Assembly: GCA_942159475.1 (NCBI GenBank)
Contig: OW804096.1
Coordinates: 136,471,791 to 136,535,790 of the forward strand
Reading direction: 5' to 3'
DNA from: Sthenelais limicola
Lineage: Eukaryota > Annelida > Polychaeta > Phyllodocida > Sigalionidae
Length of the DNA: 64,000 nucleotides
Shown here: positions 44,040 through 54,639 of the stretch, piece after piece
Numbering within the stretch: the stretch's first letter is position 1
Layout: every line of letters starts with the position of its first letter
Program-made: the position numbers and the translations under genes
The notes under the pieces: generated by a model
Databases searched by the model: none
Told to the model about the DNA's origin: nothing
Seen by the model: the letters and a program-made list of their open reading frames with translations, nothing else

Positions 44040-44440
44040 CACTCTGACGTCACAGCGCGTCTCATGAATATGTATTCCTCCGCCGCCGTGCGCTCTCCTC
44101 AGCCGGTCGCGGCCATATTGCCACACACAGGACATTTCGCCGCATAGGGAAAATAGAGCGCTGCCTGCACTGGCGGAGGCTGCCGCTATTCCTCCCTCCC
44201 TCCAACCGTGCCATCCCCCCATTCATCCTCCCTCCCTCCCTCCCTCCGCCCACCACCACCACCACCACCAACAACCACCACTACCACTACCACCACCACC
44301 ATACGCAGTGTCAAGCGAGAGAAAGTGGAGGCAGAGAGGAGAGGACGATCAGCCTCAAACCTTGGAGTTTAAACCAACCATTTTCTACAATTCTCAGCTT
44401 TAAATGGCGCTTTAAATACCCCGTACACAATGGAATAAGA
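44040..44440 (+). promoter_or_regulatory. CpG-rich putative promoter and 5' leader
   Basis: Unlike its surroundings this stretch is rich in CpG (CGCGTCTC, CGCCGCCGTGCGC, GGTCGCGGCC). It contains a full CRE palindrome TGACGTCA at 44045-44052. Poly-pyrimidine CTCC repeats (44226-44246) and CAC/CAA triplets (44248-44302) follow. A signal-peptide exon begins at 44441, so this is probably its promoter and leader. The transcription start is not determined. Confidence 0.55.
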
Positions 44441-44543
44441 ATGTACCACAACCGAAGGATGGAAATGGGTGCGGTAGTTGTCCTTCTGTCCACCCTTCTG
44501 GCACTCGGACTAGCAGAACCAGCCAGATTCACGGGATTCATAG
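44441..44543 (+). CDS. First coding exon of a secreted or membrane protein (partial gene)
   Basis: ATG at 44441 opens MYHNRRMEMGAVVVLLSTLL, followed by ALGLAEPARFTGFI: a basic N-region, a hydrophobic core of about 15 residues and an Ala-X-Ala-like exit, as in a signal peptide. Methionines at residues 7 and 9 are alternative starts. After 103 nt (phase 1) comes the perfect donor GTAAGTAC (44544-44551). If unspliced the frame runs to 44722 and would end after 93 residues, but the CpG-rich promoter context and consensus donor favour splicing. No later exon was found in the window. Family unknown. Confidence 0.68.
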
Positions 44544-44722
44544 GTAAGTACGGGAGGACTTTTATCAATGGAACCTTCGCTGCTAGTTCTGCTGCTGTTG
44601 TATCCGTCAGAAAACACAGCAAGCAAGCCGTCAGACAGCTGGCAAGTCGTGCTGACAAGCAGCTTGCCCAATATGTTCTAGCAGTGGAAAAGGCAGTGTC
44701 ACAACTTCTTTGGAATCAGTGA

Positions 44723-45143
44723 CAGGTGGTTGTGGCAATGTATTAAGCTAGGTTAGATCCATCGCATCGCTCTTATACTAGTGAATGGGATCGACGGTGC
44801 TAACCTTTATACTACGGGATCCAGATTATTGTCACAGATAGAGTCACTGCGGTAGTGCAGTGGTACCGTAGGGTTAACAGTTAAACACAAATACCTCCAG
44901 CCAACATATCGAATCCCTGCTTGGGGTGCGTGTAATATATATTTAACAATAAATACATGTATTCCCACCATTCTGGCCTTATGTCGACTGTATACATGGG
45001 TTTATTCGCGAATCGTACGAACAATTCGCAAGGTTAATCTTCGTGCCATATGTTCTACTGTCAAGCGTTTATTTCTCACCTGTTCTGCCAGGGCAACTGA
45101 TTCGCAGTAAGGAGGAGTGGGATGGGCAGTGTGTGACTATACA
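44723..45143. other. Probable intron, no feature seen
   Basis: If the exon at 44441-44543 is real, this and the following transposon-filled sequence would be intron 1. Confidence 0.4.
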
Positions 45144-45368
45144 TGGGTCAAGTTTTCTGAAAATGTACAATATACCTTCCCCAATCCTCTCAAATAATCC
45201 AAATCTTACAGAAAAATGCAGTTTAAAACAAAGAGGGAAATACTCTTAATCAACACAATGCCAAAGGTGCTTGGATATGCATAGCATTTGAAATATTCCA
45301 ATTTAATTTGCCAGAATTTACTAAATTTGTAGAGCTGACGATTGTACTTTCTCTGAAAATCTGACCCC
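45144..45368 (-). mobile_element. MITE family A, diverged
   Basis: Ends TGGGTCAAGTTTTCTG and CTGAAAATCTGACCCC; the interior is only loosely similar. Confidence 0.8.
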
Positions 45369-45479
45369 TTAGATGTGGTTATCTGCCTGGGAGTATGCCG
45401 TTATACTATAGCTTATTATTGTTAATATTAATAGAGGTTGGGGGAGGGATAGTAATCACGACTCTCTAAGTCAAAGAAT

Positions 45480-45890
45480 TGTGATCCGTTTTAGGAAAAT
45501 GAATCATAAGTCGCAAAATATGAATTTTGAGATATCACCATATCTGAAAAGAGGAGATCAAGCTGATTCCAATGATAGTAAACAGTCCACTATTCTAATA
45601 AGTATTTCCATATTTTAAGTTTGATATTTTTATTTTTGAAAAAAAAAGTTTGTAATATTTCTGGTAGGCAATAACCAGTAAAGTAACTGAATATACTCCA
45701 TATGTGGACCTTTAAAACGTAAAGATATATTATATATAATGTCCTAAAATTTGATACATGGATTGATACAACCATAAGTGATAAACTCGCCAAAAATCAG
45801 AACATTCCAATAAAGTGATCTTGTAAAATAAACACTTTGAAAAATATCAATTTAGCGACTTATGACTCATTTTCCTGGAACACATCACAA
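45480..45890 (-). mobile_element. MITE family B, full length
   Basis: 411 bp with both ends (TGTGATCCGTTTTAGG at left, CCTGGAACACATCACA at right). Confidence 0.87.
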
Positions 45891-46399
45891 TTGATGGTAA
45901 GGTGTGTATGTTTGTATTAATAGCTTGTATTTACTCAATACTATACAAAACACATTGATTTACATCCTAGGGAATCATTATCTTACTCTTTTCAGCTTTA
46001 ATTCCTCCACTTTTGCTTGTGTCATCAGATTTCTTACTGCGAGATAATCTCTGCATTATTATTTCTTTGAGAATATATTGATTGTATTTGGTTGGAATTC
46101 AAGAAGCAATGCTTGATGTTATGACGTTTCGTTAGACCACCGCCGTCCTCTTTTGCTATTTTGACATCCCCAGGTCTGAGGAAATGTCCATGGGGAAGGG
46201 GGAGGGTCAATGTTTTAGCCTTAAAACTCCATATTAAGTTCGTGATATAACATTTTACATTTACATTAAATATCGATTCGATTTATTATAAAACGCCGAA
46301 ATAAATGAGGACAATTGTCTATTTTCATCATGTTTTCGTGGGAACTGATGTTATAATTCTCCATATTTATTGATGGATTAAATCTATGAAATAAAAACC
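45891..46399. other. No gene seen
   Basis: AT-rich spacer without recognised features. Confidence 0.4.
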
Positions 46400-46566
46400 T
46401 CCTTGTTTCACCAATATCATAGCTTGTATAAACGATCTATAGAAATATGGTATAGGTAAAAATTCCTTGCTGAACATACCATATTGTCTATAGCTTTTAC
46501 ACTGACATACAACTCCCATAATTCCATGCTAATTATGATTTAAGATGGCGGACATACAAGTTCCCT
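46400..46566 (-). mobile_element. MITE family C, partial
   Basis: CATAATTCCATGCTAATTAT, then AAGATGGCGGACATACAAG and a terminal TTCCCTAT. Confidence 0.65.
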
Positions 46567-46569
46567 ATA

Positions 46570-46805
46570 TGGGTGAAATCGTCAAAAAATGTACAATTCA
46601 CCTTCACCAATCTTCTCAAATAACCCACATTTCAGACGAAAATAAAGTTCAAAATACAGTTCAACCTAACCAAACAGATTGCTAAAATCAATGCAATGCC
46701 AAATATACTCGAATTTACCTAGTATTGACCAAATTGTGGCCTAATTTAGCAAAGTTTACTAAATGTGTACAGCTGCCAATTGTACATTTTCTGAAAATCT
46801 CACCC
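46570..46805 (-). mobile_element. MITE family A, mixed ends
   Basis: Left end TGGGTGAAATCGTCAA (alternative), right end CTGAAAATCTCACCCA. Confidence 0.85.
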
Positions 46806-47107
46806 ATATACTTACTAATCAATTGGGCTGAAATATGTTTTGACTTTTATAACTGTTGTTTTACAAGTATTAAAAGTCGAATGTACAGAAGGAACTGCAT
46901 GCTGAGTGATAAAAAGTGAAATTACCACATTTAAGGATTTCGGTGATCACCGAAATATGAATCAGGGTTTATCATGGAGGATGACAGAAATAGGAACATA
47001 CCTCAAAACATGTTTTTCATTTTCAAATAGTTTCATAGGCCACAATTCTAAACAGGTTAGTTAGAAAAGACGCATAACTTTATATAAATGGCTGTTATCA
47101 TGCATAG

Positions 47108-47489
47108 CAATTTCAACCAAAAATAAAAATATCAAACTTAGAATTTAGAAATATTTGCTATTTAGATATCCTTGGATTTACTATCATTGGAATCGGCTTG
47201 ATCTCATTTTTTCAAATCTGATTATATCACTCTAGGTCCAAACCCTCAGATCAGATAAGAATGGTATGTCAGCCTGCTTCGCTAATCGGTCTCCTCGCCT
47301 AAGACTAAGGCGTTTTAATAGGAATATAATGACATTTTGCGGTCTTAATAGAATTATAATGGCACTTGGTGGTTTGAGGCGAGAGGCTTTCCCTTCGTTT
47401 GAAGGGACTCTCCCATCTTTGGACCTAGACTGATATCTCAAAATCCATTTTTTTGCGACTTATGACTCATTTTCCTTAAACAGATCACA
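47108..47489 (+). mobile_element. MITE family B, right half, split by family E
   Basis: Pieces 47108-47228 and 47431-47489. Confidence 0.75.
47229..47430. mobile_element. Family E foldback element inside family B
   Basis: Inverted ends CTCTAGGTCCAAA and TTTGGACCTAGACT. The interior has AATAGGAATATAATGACATT repeated as AATAGAATTATAATGGCACT. Related to 48361-48658 and 48690-48932. Confidence 0.75.
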
Positions 47490-47867
47490 AATTCTTGTCA
47501 TCACGCATTACAATTTAATCAGGAGTGAACCCAATTCATGACATTTTGAATATCCATAACCAATTTCTGTCCATATTAATAACCAGAATCTCATTGAGTG
47601 CATGAATGAGTGTTACCTCTAACACTGAACCGGGTAGAATGACTCTGAGATGGGGAGGGAAAGGATGAAACATATGTAATAATCAGACTTTTGTAATCGA
47701 TACTAGGTGAGGATGCAGCTTTAATTAAAAAATGAATCCAACCCTTAGTTCCAATAATTGCGAGACCTACATTGGCAAAGATATCACTGTCACATTAATG
47801 TCACCATTGATTTAGACAGTAATGGAGGGGCCACTGAAATATGTTACAATATATATAAGGGTCAGAT

Positions 47868-48088
47868 TTTCAGAAAATGTACAATTCACCTTCACCAATT
47901 CTCTCAAATAACCCACATTTAAATCAGGTTCAAAATACTGTTCAACATAACCAAACAGACTGTTTCTATTAAGGCAATACCAAATATACCCATATTTACC
48001 TAGTGTTGATGATTTTTCAGTCCAACTTAGCAGAATTAAAAAAAATATGTTGATCTGCCAATTGTACATTTTCTGAAAATCTGACCCA
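47868..48088 (-). mobile_element. MITE family A, full length
   Basis: Slightly short (221 bp) with both standard ends. Confidence 0.85.
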
Positions 48089-48360
48089 TTAAAGGTGAAT
48101 TGGTTCGTTCTGTATCGAAGTAATTCCTTATTCTGACCGCCGTCTTTGTTCATTTAGATCCGCCACATACTGGGACCTATTACCTATATTAAATACCTAG
48201 AATTCATGACGAAATAGCGTACGTACATGAAGTCACAATTGTTCATATGATTGCCTAAGGGTGTACAAAGGTGAGAAAAAATTTCTCAATTTCACCTTCA
48301 TCGCTGCATCTACTTTTCTGAATCGTTCCTATTACTCACTCTTAGCCATTCAAATGCTGC

Positions 48361-48658
48361 AGTCTAGGCTCAGAGCTGAGAGAGTCCCTCCAAATTGAGG
48401 GAACGTCTCTTGGTTCAAACTGCAAAAGCTCATAATAATCCAATTACTCATAGGCCGGGAAATACATTAGCGCAGTAGGCGTCCAATCACTGATATTCTT
48501 CTCTATTTCCTGGGTAAGATCATAAACTGCCTCCCTCTGAGCTCTTCTGCCCTTGATATAACCATATTAAATATGTTGATAAGGGCGTAAAGCAACCAAT
48601 CTCACTCACTCACTGATATGCCATTCCTATCTGATCTGAGAGGCTCTGAGCCTAGACT
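48361..48658. mobile_element. Family E element
   Basis: Inverted ends AGTCTAGGCTCAGAGC and GCTCTGAGCCTAGACT (perfect 16 bp); about 300 bp, no coding frame. Confidence 0.82.
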
Positions 48659-48689
48659 GTATGCAACACATGAAGGAGAATACACTGAC

Positions 48690-48932
48690 AGTCTAGGCTC
48701 AAAGTTGAGAGAGTCCCTTTAAACCGAGGGAAAGCCTCTCGCTCCTAACCGCAAAATAGCATTATCCTATTAGAACTGCAAAATGTCATTATTATCCCAT
48801 TAGGACTGCAAAATACCATTATAATCCTATTTGGATGCCTTCTCCTGGACCAGAAACGCTATTAGCGCAGTAGGCGTCCAATCACTGACATACCGTTCTT
48901 ATCTAATCTCAGAGGCTTTAAGCATATAGACT
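48690..48932. mobile_element. Family E element
   Basis: Left AGTCTAGGCTCAAAGTTGAG, right AGGCTTTAAGCATATAGACT; interior word GCGCAGTAGGCGTCCAATCA shared with the copy before. Confidence 0.8.
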
Positions 48933-48936
48933 GGAC

Positions 48937-48981
48937 ATAAAACTCCCATAATTCAAAGATGGCGACCATGCAAATCCCCTA
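48937..48981 (-). mobile_element. MITE family C, end fragment
   Basis: AAAGATGGCGACCATGCAAA followed by TCCCCTAT. Confidence 0.65.
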
Positions 48982-49341
48982 TTCCTAATTTCTAAATCAA
49001 AATTATACAGATTTAATATCCATCCAGTCTGCTAAAAATAACTCCACCATCGAGTATTTGATAAATTTCTTGTTTCCGTAACAAGGCCGTTGATAATTAA
49101 GTATCAGCTTCTTATCAGCGTCCCCCTCAACAGCCTTTCATTGGTTCTAATCATTCTTATCAGTTGGGTCTCTAGTGCTAGATATGTAGATTGCAGGGTT
49201 TAACGGGCAGGCTCGGCTTAATAAGCGTCGGTTAGTGCGATAGTGTTTGTTATCTACAAATATAGGGATTGTCCCCAGTCTGTGGACATTTTATTATTGT
49301 TGTTATTATTTATAGGGGGATTTGGGTGTCTTGCACCTATT

Positions 49342-49577
49342 TAGGTGAATCGCCTGAAAATGTACAATTCACCCTCACCAATCCTCTCAAATAAACCAAA
49401 TTTGATATATAAATAAAGTTCAAAATACAGTTCAACCTAACCAAACTGGTTGCTAGAATCCATGCAATGCCGAATATACCCGAATTTACCTAGTATTGAC
49501 CAAATTGTAGCCTAATTTAGCAGAATTTACTAAATGTGTACAGCTGCCATTTGTACATTTTCTGACAATCCCACCCA
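49342..49577 (-). mobile_element. MITE family A, alternative ends
   Basis: Left TTAGGTGAATCGCCTG, right TTTTCTGACAATCCCACCCA. Confidence 0.82.
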
Positions 49578-49578
49578 T

Positions 49579-49692
49579 TTAAGAAAATGAGTCACAAGTC
49601 GCAATAAATGATATTTTTCTAATGTTTTTCCACAAGAACCTTTGGTCAGAATGTTTTCATTTTCGGGGTGTGTAGTGCTATTAGTAGTATGG
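49579..49692 (+). mobile_element. MITE family B, left fragment
   Basis: Starts at AAGAAAATGAGTCACAAGTC, lacking the first bases, and stops at the next family A copy. Confidence 0.65.
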
Positions 49693-49699
49693 ATACATG

Positions 49700-49935
49700 T
49701 GGGTCAGATTTTCAGAAATGTACAATTGGCAGCTGTACACATTTAGTCAATTCTGCTAAATTAGGCTACAATTTGGTCAATACTAGGTAAATTCGAGTAT
49801 ATTCGGCCTTGCATTGATTCTAGCAATCTGTTTGGTTAGGTTGAACTGTATTTTGAACTTTATTTTTGTCTGAAATTTGGATTATTTGAGAGGATTGGGG
49901 AAGGTGAACTGTGCATTTTCTGAAAATCTTACCCA
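49700..49935 (+). mobile_element. MITE family A, full length
   Basis: One A missing in the left end (TTTTCAGAAATGTAC); otherwise close to consensus. Confidence 0.88.
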
Positions 49936-50111
49936 TATTATATATAATAACTCCCTCAGGTAGATTTAGTTATTCTATTTCACCTGTCATGTTCTAAGCA
50001 CGTATTCTTACGTAATTGACTTATTATTTTCACATATAGCTACGGACAGGAAATACTCATTTGCAATATTATCGATATTATATTACCTTAATTAACGCGC
50101 GTGATTGTATG

Positions 50112-50351
50112 TGGATCAGATTTTCAGAAAATGTACAATTGGCAGCAGTACATATTGAGTAAAATCTGCTAAATTAGGCTGCAAATTGGTCAACACTAGG
50201 TAAAGTCGAGAATATTCGGCATTGCGTTGATTCTAGCAATCTGTTTGTTTAGGACTTTGAACTGTATTTTGAACCTGATTTATGTATTGAATTTGGGTTA
50301 TTTGATAGGATTGGTAAAGACAAATTATACATTTTCTGGCAATTTCACCCA
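50112..50351 (+). mobile_element. MITE family A, mixed ends
   Basis: Left standard (TGGATCAGATTTTCAG), right alternative (TTCTGGCAATTTCACCCA). Confidence 0.85.
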
Positions 50352-50573
50352 TAAGCTATTTTAGAGATGAATTAGTAAACCTGATGGATAGATATATCCC
50401 TGAGATGTCTATTTGTATAAGGGTTTAGCTATTTTATGATTTTATTATTGATGATAGTTTAGATTATAAGACATCTGCATATCAAAATATCTCTACAGTT
50501 GATTTTTTTCCCTATTTCATCTAAGTATTTTAAGTGAATAGGTATTCTCCAGCATGTTTAGAAACACAATGTC

Positions 50574-50682
50574 TTACACTCTGTCCAGCCTCTGAAGAGC
50601 TGGGACTTCAAAGAGACTTCAAGGAGGGACACATACCCCAGTACGCAGGTGCCGCGCTCTACAGAGGCTGGACAGAGTGTAA
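50574..50682. repeat. Hairpin element, about 110 bp
   Basis: TTACACTCTGTCCAGCCTCT at the left and its inverse AGAGGCTGGACAGAGTGTAA at the right, 21-bp arms without mismatch. Confidence 0.8.
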
Positions 50683-50711
50683 ACTATTAACATATCGGTG
50701 CCTATGGTAAC

Positions 50712-51036
50712 CAATGATAGTAAACAGTCTAATAATCTTATATTAGTATAGTATTTCTAGATATTAAGTTTGATATTTTCGTTTTTGAAAAAACAAGTTT
50801 CTAATATTTCTGGGGGTCAATAAACAGTAAAGTAACTAAATGTAGTCCATATGAGGACCTTTAAAACCAAAGGATATATTACATAGATTGTCTTGAAATT
50901 CGATACATCGATTGATATAGCTATAAGTGATGAATCCCCTAAAAAATAGAACATTCCAATAATGTGATCTTGTGGAAAAACACTTTGAAAAATATCAATT
51001 TTGCGACTTATGACTAATTTTCCTGAAACACAACAC
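50712..51036 (-). mobile_element. MITE family B, left end missing
   Basis: Starts inside the family at AATGATAGTAAACAGTC and ends CCTGAAACACAACACA. Confidence 0.78.
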
Positions 51037-51109
51037 ATATAGTATACGATGGGGTATTGTAGTCGGGGTATTTAAAATTATAATCAATTCTCACTCTTTT
51101 CAACTATTG

Positions 51110-51165
51110 TTTTAAAAAGATTTTATTTAGACTGGGATACATTTGCCACTACCGCAGGGCTTTCA
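51110..51165 (-). mobile_element. 3' end fragment of a second LINE copy
   Basis: TTTTATTTAGACTGGGATAC and ATTTGCCACTACC resemble the neighbouring LINE's own 3' end (TTTTATTTATACTGGG and the TTGCCAC motif). Confidence 0.5.
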
Positions 51166-51179
51166 CATTTTTTTTTTTT

Positions 51180-51786
51180 AAACTTTTATTTATACTGGGT
51201 TAGCAAAATCCCGAATTTGGGTTTTTCACAGGCCCCAGGTGTACAACATTTGTGCAGGCAATGTACAGGATATGTTACAAATGAACAGTTATTTCGGGAG
51301 AGATTTTAGAGTCTATATGGTTAAATACTGAAACACTTTGCCACTGACTCGGAGTGTAAGCGTTCGGTTTAAAATACTGATCAAGGTTCATTAAGCACGA
51401 TTAAGCGATTTACAGAGGTAAAAGATAGAAGAGGATCACTTTGCCACTGTCTCGGAGTGTTAGTGTCCTTACATAAGACAATAATTCAAGTTTAAAATAT
51501 AGGTAAAGAGGATCAGCTGGGATGAGACTTTGCCACTGACTCAGAGTGTTAGTGCTCTCGAGGTTCATGATCCTTATTTACAATTTACAATATGGACAGT
51601 ATGTTGGATCGATTTCATCGAGTGAGTATTGGGGGACGTGAGTTAACGGAGGGAAGGGGCAGTTCTTTGTGGATCATAGGATAGGATAAGGAGCAGGTGA
51701 GGAGTCACTTTGCCACTATCTCTGAGTGTTAGTGCTCTGTGTATGTAGCTAAGGGGTATTATGAATGTTGATGTTAAACTGATACT
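51180..51786 (-). repeat. 3' UTR of the LINE with four TTGCCAC-motif repeats
   Basis: The motif CTTTGCCACTGACTCGGAGT followed by GTTAGTGCTC occurs on the plus strand at about 51334, 51440, 51533 and 51704. It is related to the motif in the ORF1b-ORF2 spacer. Confidence 0.8.
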
Positions 51787-54639
51787 TTAAAATAATGATT
51801 GAAGCCAGATTCTTTGGTTCGACTTAAATGCTTCGATGGTACCTATTCCACGCTGTCTGGCTGAAAGCTCATTCCATGAGTGGGCACATTTGATCTGTAA
51901 TGAGTTGCGACCATACTTTGTGAGAAATCTGGGGGTTTTGAGGGTAATCCCCTCATTACCTCTAGTGGGCCTTGCCGGATTGTTTACCAATTCCGGAATT
52001 TTGGATTTTCTATAGGCAAGTGCTCGTAAATGTGTTTTCCTTCTGTTCTCAAGAAGAGGGACTCTGGCTTGTGTATGTAGTTGGAGAGTGGGTGTATCAA
52101 AGGGCAGATTCATGGCTATTTTCAGCGACTTATTTTGTAGCCTTTGAAGTTTTTGCAATAACTGGGGATTGGCGTTGTGTATGATTACATCGCAGTAGTC
52201 AAAATATGGTAGAATCTTAGTCTTATAAATTTGTAGTGCCGATTGAGAGTTTATATACTTCCTTATTTTATGCAGATGGTGAGTTTTATGGGCAATTGTT
52301 TTGATTGATTGGTTCATGTGAGGCCGAAAGTTCATTTTATCGTCGATTAGGAAACCTAGGTACTTGTATGTAGGTACTTGTTTCAATTGATTGCCATGGT
52401 AGAGTATTGCTTTTGATTTACACAATTTCCTGTTTTGGTTTGACCTTGAGATGAACATTGTATTTGATTTTGTCGCATTAACCAGAAATAGGTTATTATT
52501 ACACCAAGTGTGGAGAGAGTCAATTGAGTTTTGCATGTTAGTGTAAAGTAAGTCGAGATCCTTGCCATGGGAGTAGATTAGGGTATCGTCTGCGTATAGT
52601 GATATTTTAGTAATTCTAATGTTGGATGTAATGTCATTGATAAAGATGATGAACATCAGGGGTCCTATAATAGAACCCTGAGGGACTCCTGTTGTAGTGG
52701 GTGCCATATCAGAGAGGTTATTGTTTACTATTGTCATTTGCTTCCTGTTCTGGAGGTACGATCTGCACCAGTCTAGAAGTGGCCCGTTGATGCCTATATG
52801 ATTTAGTTTGGATATTAGAATAGAGTGGTTAACAAGGTCGAAAGCCTTTCTAAAGTCTATGAATGAAACAAGAGTGTCTATGTTTTGGTCTAGGCTCCAT
52901 AATACCTCATCTGCAAATTTACCAATGGCATCTACCGTGGATCGCCCAGGTCTGAAGCCGAACTGGTGTGTGTCAAGAATGTCGTACATTAACAGGTATT
53001 GGTATATTCTGTCGTGTACTATTTTTTCGATGATTTTACTTGGTGTGGGTAGAAGGGCTATGGGTCTGTAATTATTTATTTTGTTGGGATTTCCACTCTT
53101 GAAAAGGGGTATTATTTTGGCTAGTTTCCAATCATCTGGGAAGGTGGCTGAGCTAAAGGAGAGGTTGATACAGTGCGTGAATTCTTTACAAATTTTGAGG
53201 AGGGCCGGTTTAAGGATGGAGTTGGGAAGATGTTCAATTGAAGATGATTTATTAGGGTCTATTTTCTTAAGCAGGGTTTCAACTTCAGTTTCTGTAGTCG
53301 AAATCTGCTGAAGGGAACTTAGAGCTGGTTGCGTCTGGGGGCGCCAGTCAGGGGACACACCTTCCGTGAGGTTTGAGGCAATTGTGGCGAAGTACGTATT
53401 AATATAATTGGGCAGTTTATCTTGTGGGATTGGATTATTTGATGCATCAGTTAGATTGATAGTCGTTGATCTGTTATTGTTGTGCGAAATCGAGTTTATT
53501 AGTTCCCAGAACTTTTTGGGATCTCTGTTTGCGTGATTTAGTTCATTTGTTATGAAGTTTCTTTTAGCATTAAAGAGTGCAGTTTTTGCTTGTTTATTCA
53601 GTGCCTTGGCATTCTCCCAATCATGGGGACTTTTAGACTTGGTAGCCTTTTTTCTGGCACGATTTTTGTCTTTCAATTTTTCTATAATCTCAGGGGTTAT
53701 CCATGGATCGTTGCTTATCCTAATTTGGGTTTTTTTCAGGGGGGCCATTCTATCCAACAGTAGGGTAATCCTGCTGATGATTAGTTTCCAAGCTCTGATC
53801 GGGCATTGGATATTGTGGAATGTTTCCCAAGGGTATTCTACTCTTAGTCTGTGAGTGAATTCTCTAACGTTTAGGTTCTTGAGGGGTCTAGACCATTTCA
53901 CAGTTTTTTCTATTTTGATTTTAGATTTTTTTCTTGTAAGGTAGATTAATTCGTGGTCACTGAGGCTGAGGTTGATTACCCCTGAGTCATGTATAATTTC
54001 GGAGTTAGTGTAGATATGATCTATAATGGTTCCCAGGAGCAAATTCTCCCTGTTAAGGTGGTATCTAGTAGGGCTTGAGATAATTTGTTTTAAGTTGAAT
54101 TCTGTTTGAAGTGATTTCAGTTGCTTTTTGTCATTCGAGGAGTTGTCATTATAATTGATATTGAAGTCGCCTAAAAGGAATATTTCTGCTTTTTTGGTCA
54201 ATGAGATCTGATTTAACGACTCAGTAAGGTAACTGATAAGGTTCTCTGTGCTTCCGGAGGGTGGTCTATAGAGAGAGCCTATGAAAATGGGTTTAGTGTT
54301 CATAATATTCAATCTGATCCACGCACATTCCACATCAGGAGAGCTTGTGTTCAAATTATCAATTGATGAGAAGTCAATGTTTGAGTTGATAAAGAATGCT
54401 ACCCCACCACCCTTCTTAGGTGAGGGGTTATCAGGTAGCGTCCAAGATCTGTCCAGGCGACAGAGCGAGTAGCCAGGTATAGAGAGCTCGTTATCAGTGA
54501 TGTTCGGGTGTAGCCAAGTTTCAGATAATGTCATTATTGCAGGTTTGAGTAGTAGCAGTTCTTGCTTGAAGAGATCGATTTTCCCTGCTATGCTTCGAGT
54601 GTTTAGGTGGCATATAGATAAACCCTTAGTTAGGGCCAT
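51787..54639 (-). CDS. LINE ORF2: AP-type endonuclease plus reverse transcriptase, intact
   Basis: 950 codons. The product would nick target DNA and copy the element RNA in place (target-primed reverse transcription, known for the family). Endonuclease: HLNTRS near residue 11, SETWL (Glu40), GSLYRPPSG (121-129), LLGDFNIN (Asp158, Asn160) and LSDHELIYL (Asp228, His229), all catalytic positions kept. RT: NYRPIALLP (523-531), QFGFRPGRS (559-567), FIDFRKAFD (593-601, Asp595), GVPQGSIIGP (651-660) and LYADDTLIY (681-689, Asp684/Asp685). It ends in the usual WNEL...F C-terminus. Group is CR1/L2-like by motif style. No in-frame damage, so activity is possible. Confidence 0.95.
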   Translation of the reverse strand: MALTKGLSICHLNTRSIAGKIDLFKQELLLLKPAIMTLSETWLHPNITDNELSIPGYSLCRLDRSWTLPDNPSPKKGGGVAFFINSNIDFSSIDNLNTSSPDVECAWIRLNIMNTKPIFIGSLYRPPSGSTENLISYLTESLNQISLTKKAEIFLLGDFNINYNDNSSNDKKQLKSLQTEFNLKQIISSPTRYHLNRENLLLGTIIDHIYTNSEIIHDSGVINLSLSDHELIYLTRKKSKIKIEKTVKWSRPLKNLNVREFTHRLRVEYPWETFHNIQCPIRAWKLIISRITLLLDRMAPLKKTQIRISNDPWITPEIIEKLKDKNRARKKATKSKSPHDWENAKALNKQAKTALFNAKRNFITNELNHANRDPKKFWELINSISHNNNRSTTINLTDASNNPIPQDKLPNYINTYFATIASNLTEGVSPDWRPQTQPALSSLQQISTTETEVETLLKKIDPNKSSSIEHLPNSILKPALLKICKEFTHCINLSFSSATFPDDWKLAKIIPLFKSGNPNKINNYRPIALLPTPSKIIEKIVHDRIYQYLLMYDILDTHQFGFRPGRSTVDAIGKFADEVLWSLDQNIDTLVSFIDFRKAFDLVNHSILISKLNHIGINGPLLDWCRSYLQNRKQMTIVNNNLSDMAPTTTGVPQGSIIGPLMFIIFINDITSNIRITKISLYADDTLIYSHGKDLDLLYTNMQNSIDSLHTWCNNNLFLVNATKSNTMFISRSNQNRKLCKSKAILYHGNQLKQVPTYKYLGFLIDDKMNFRPHMNQSIKTIAHKTHHLHKIRKYINSQSALQIYKTKILPYFDYCDVIIHNANPQLLQKLQRLQNKSLKIAMNLPFDTPTLQLHTQARVPLLENRRKTHLRALAYRKSKIPELVNNPARPTRGNEGITLKTPRFLTKYGRNSLQIKCAHSWNELSARQRGIGTIEAFKSNQRIWLQSLF

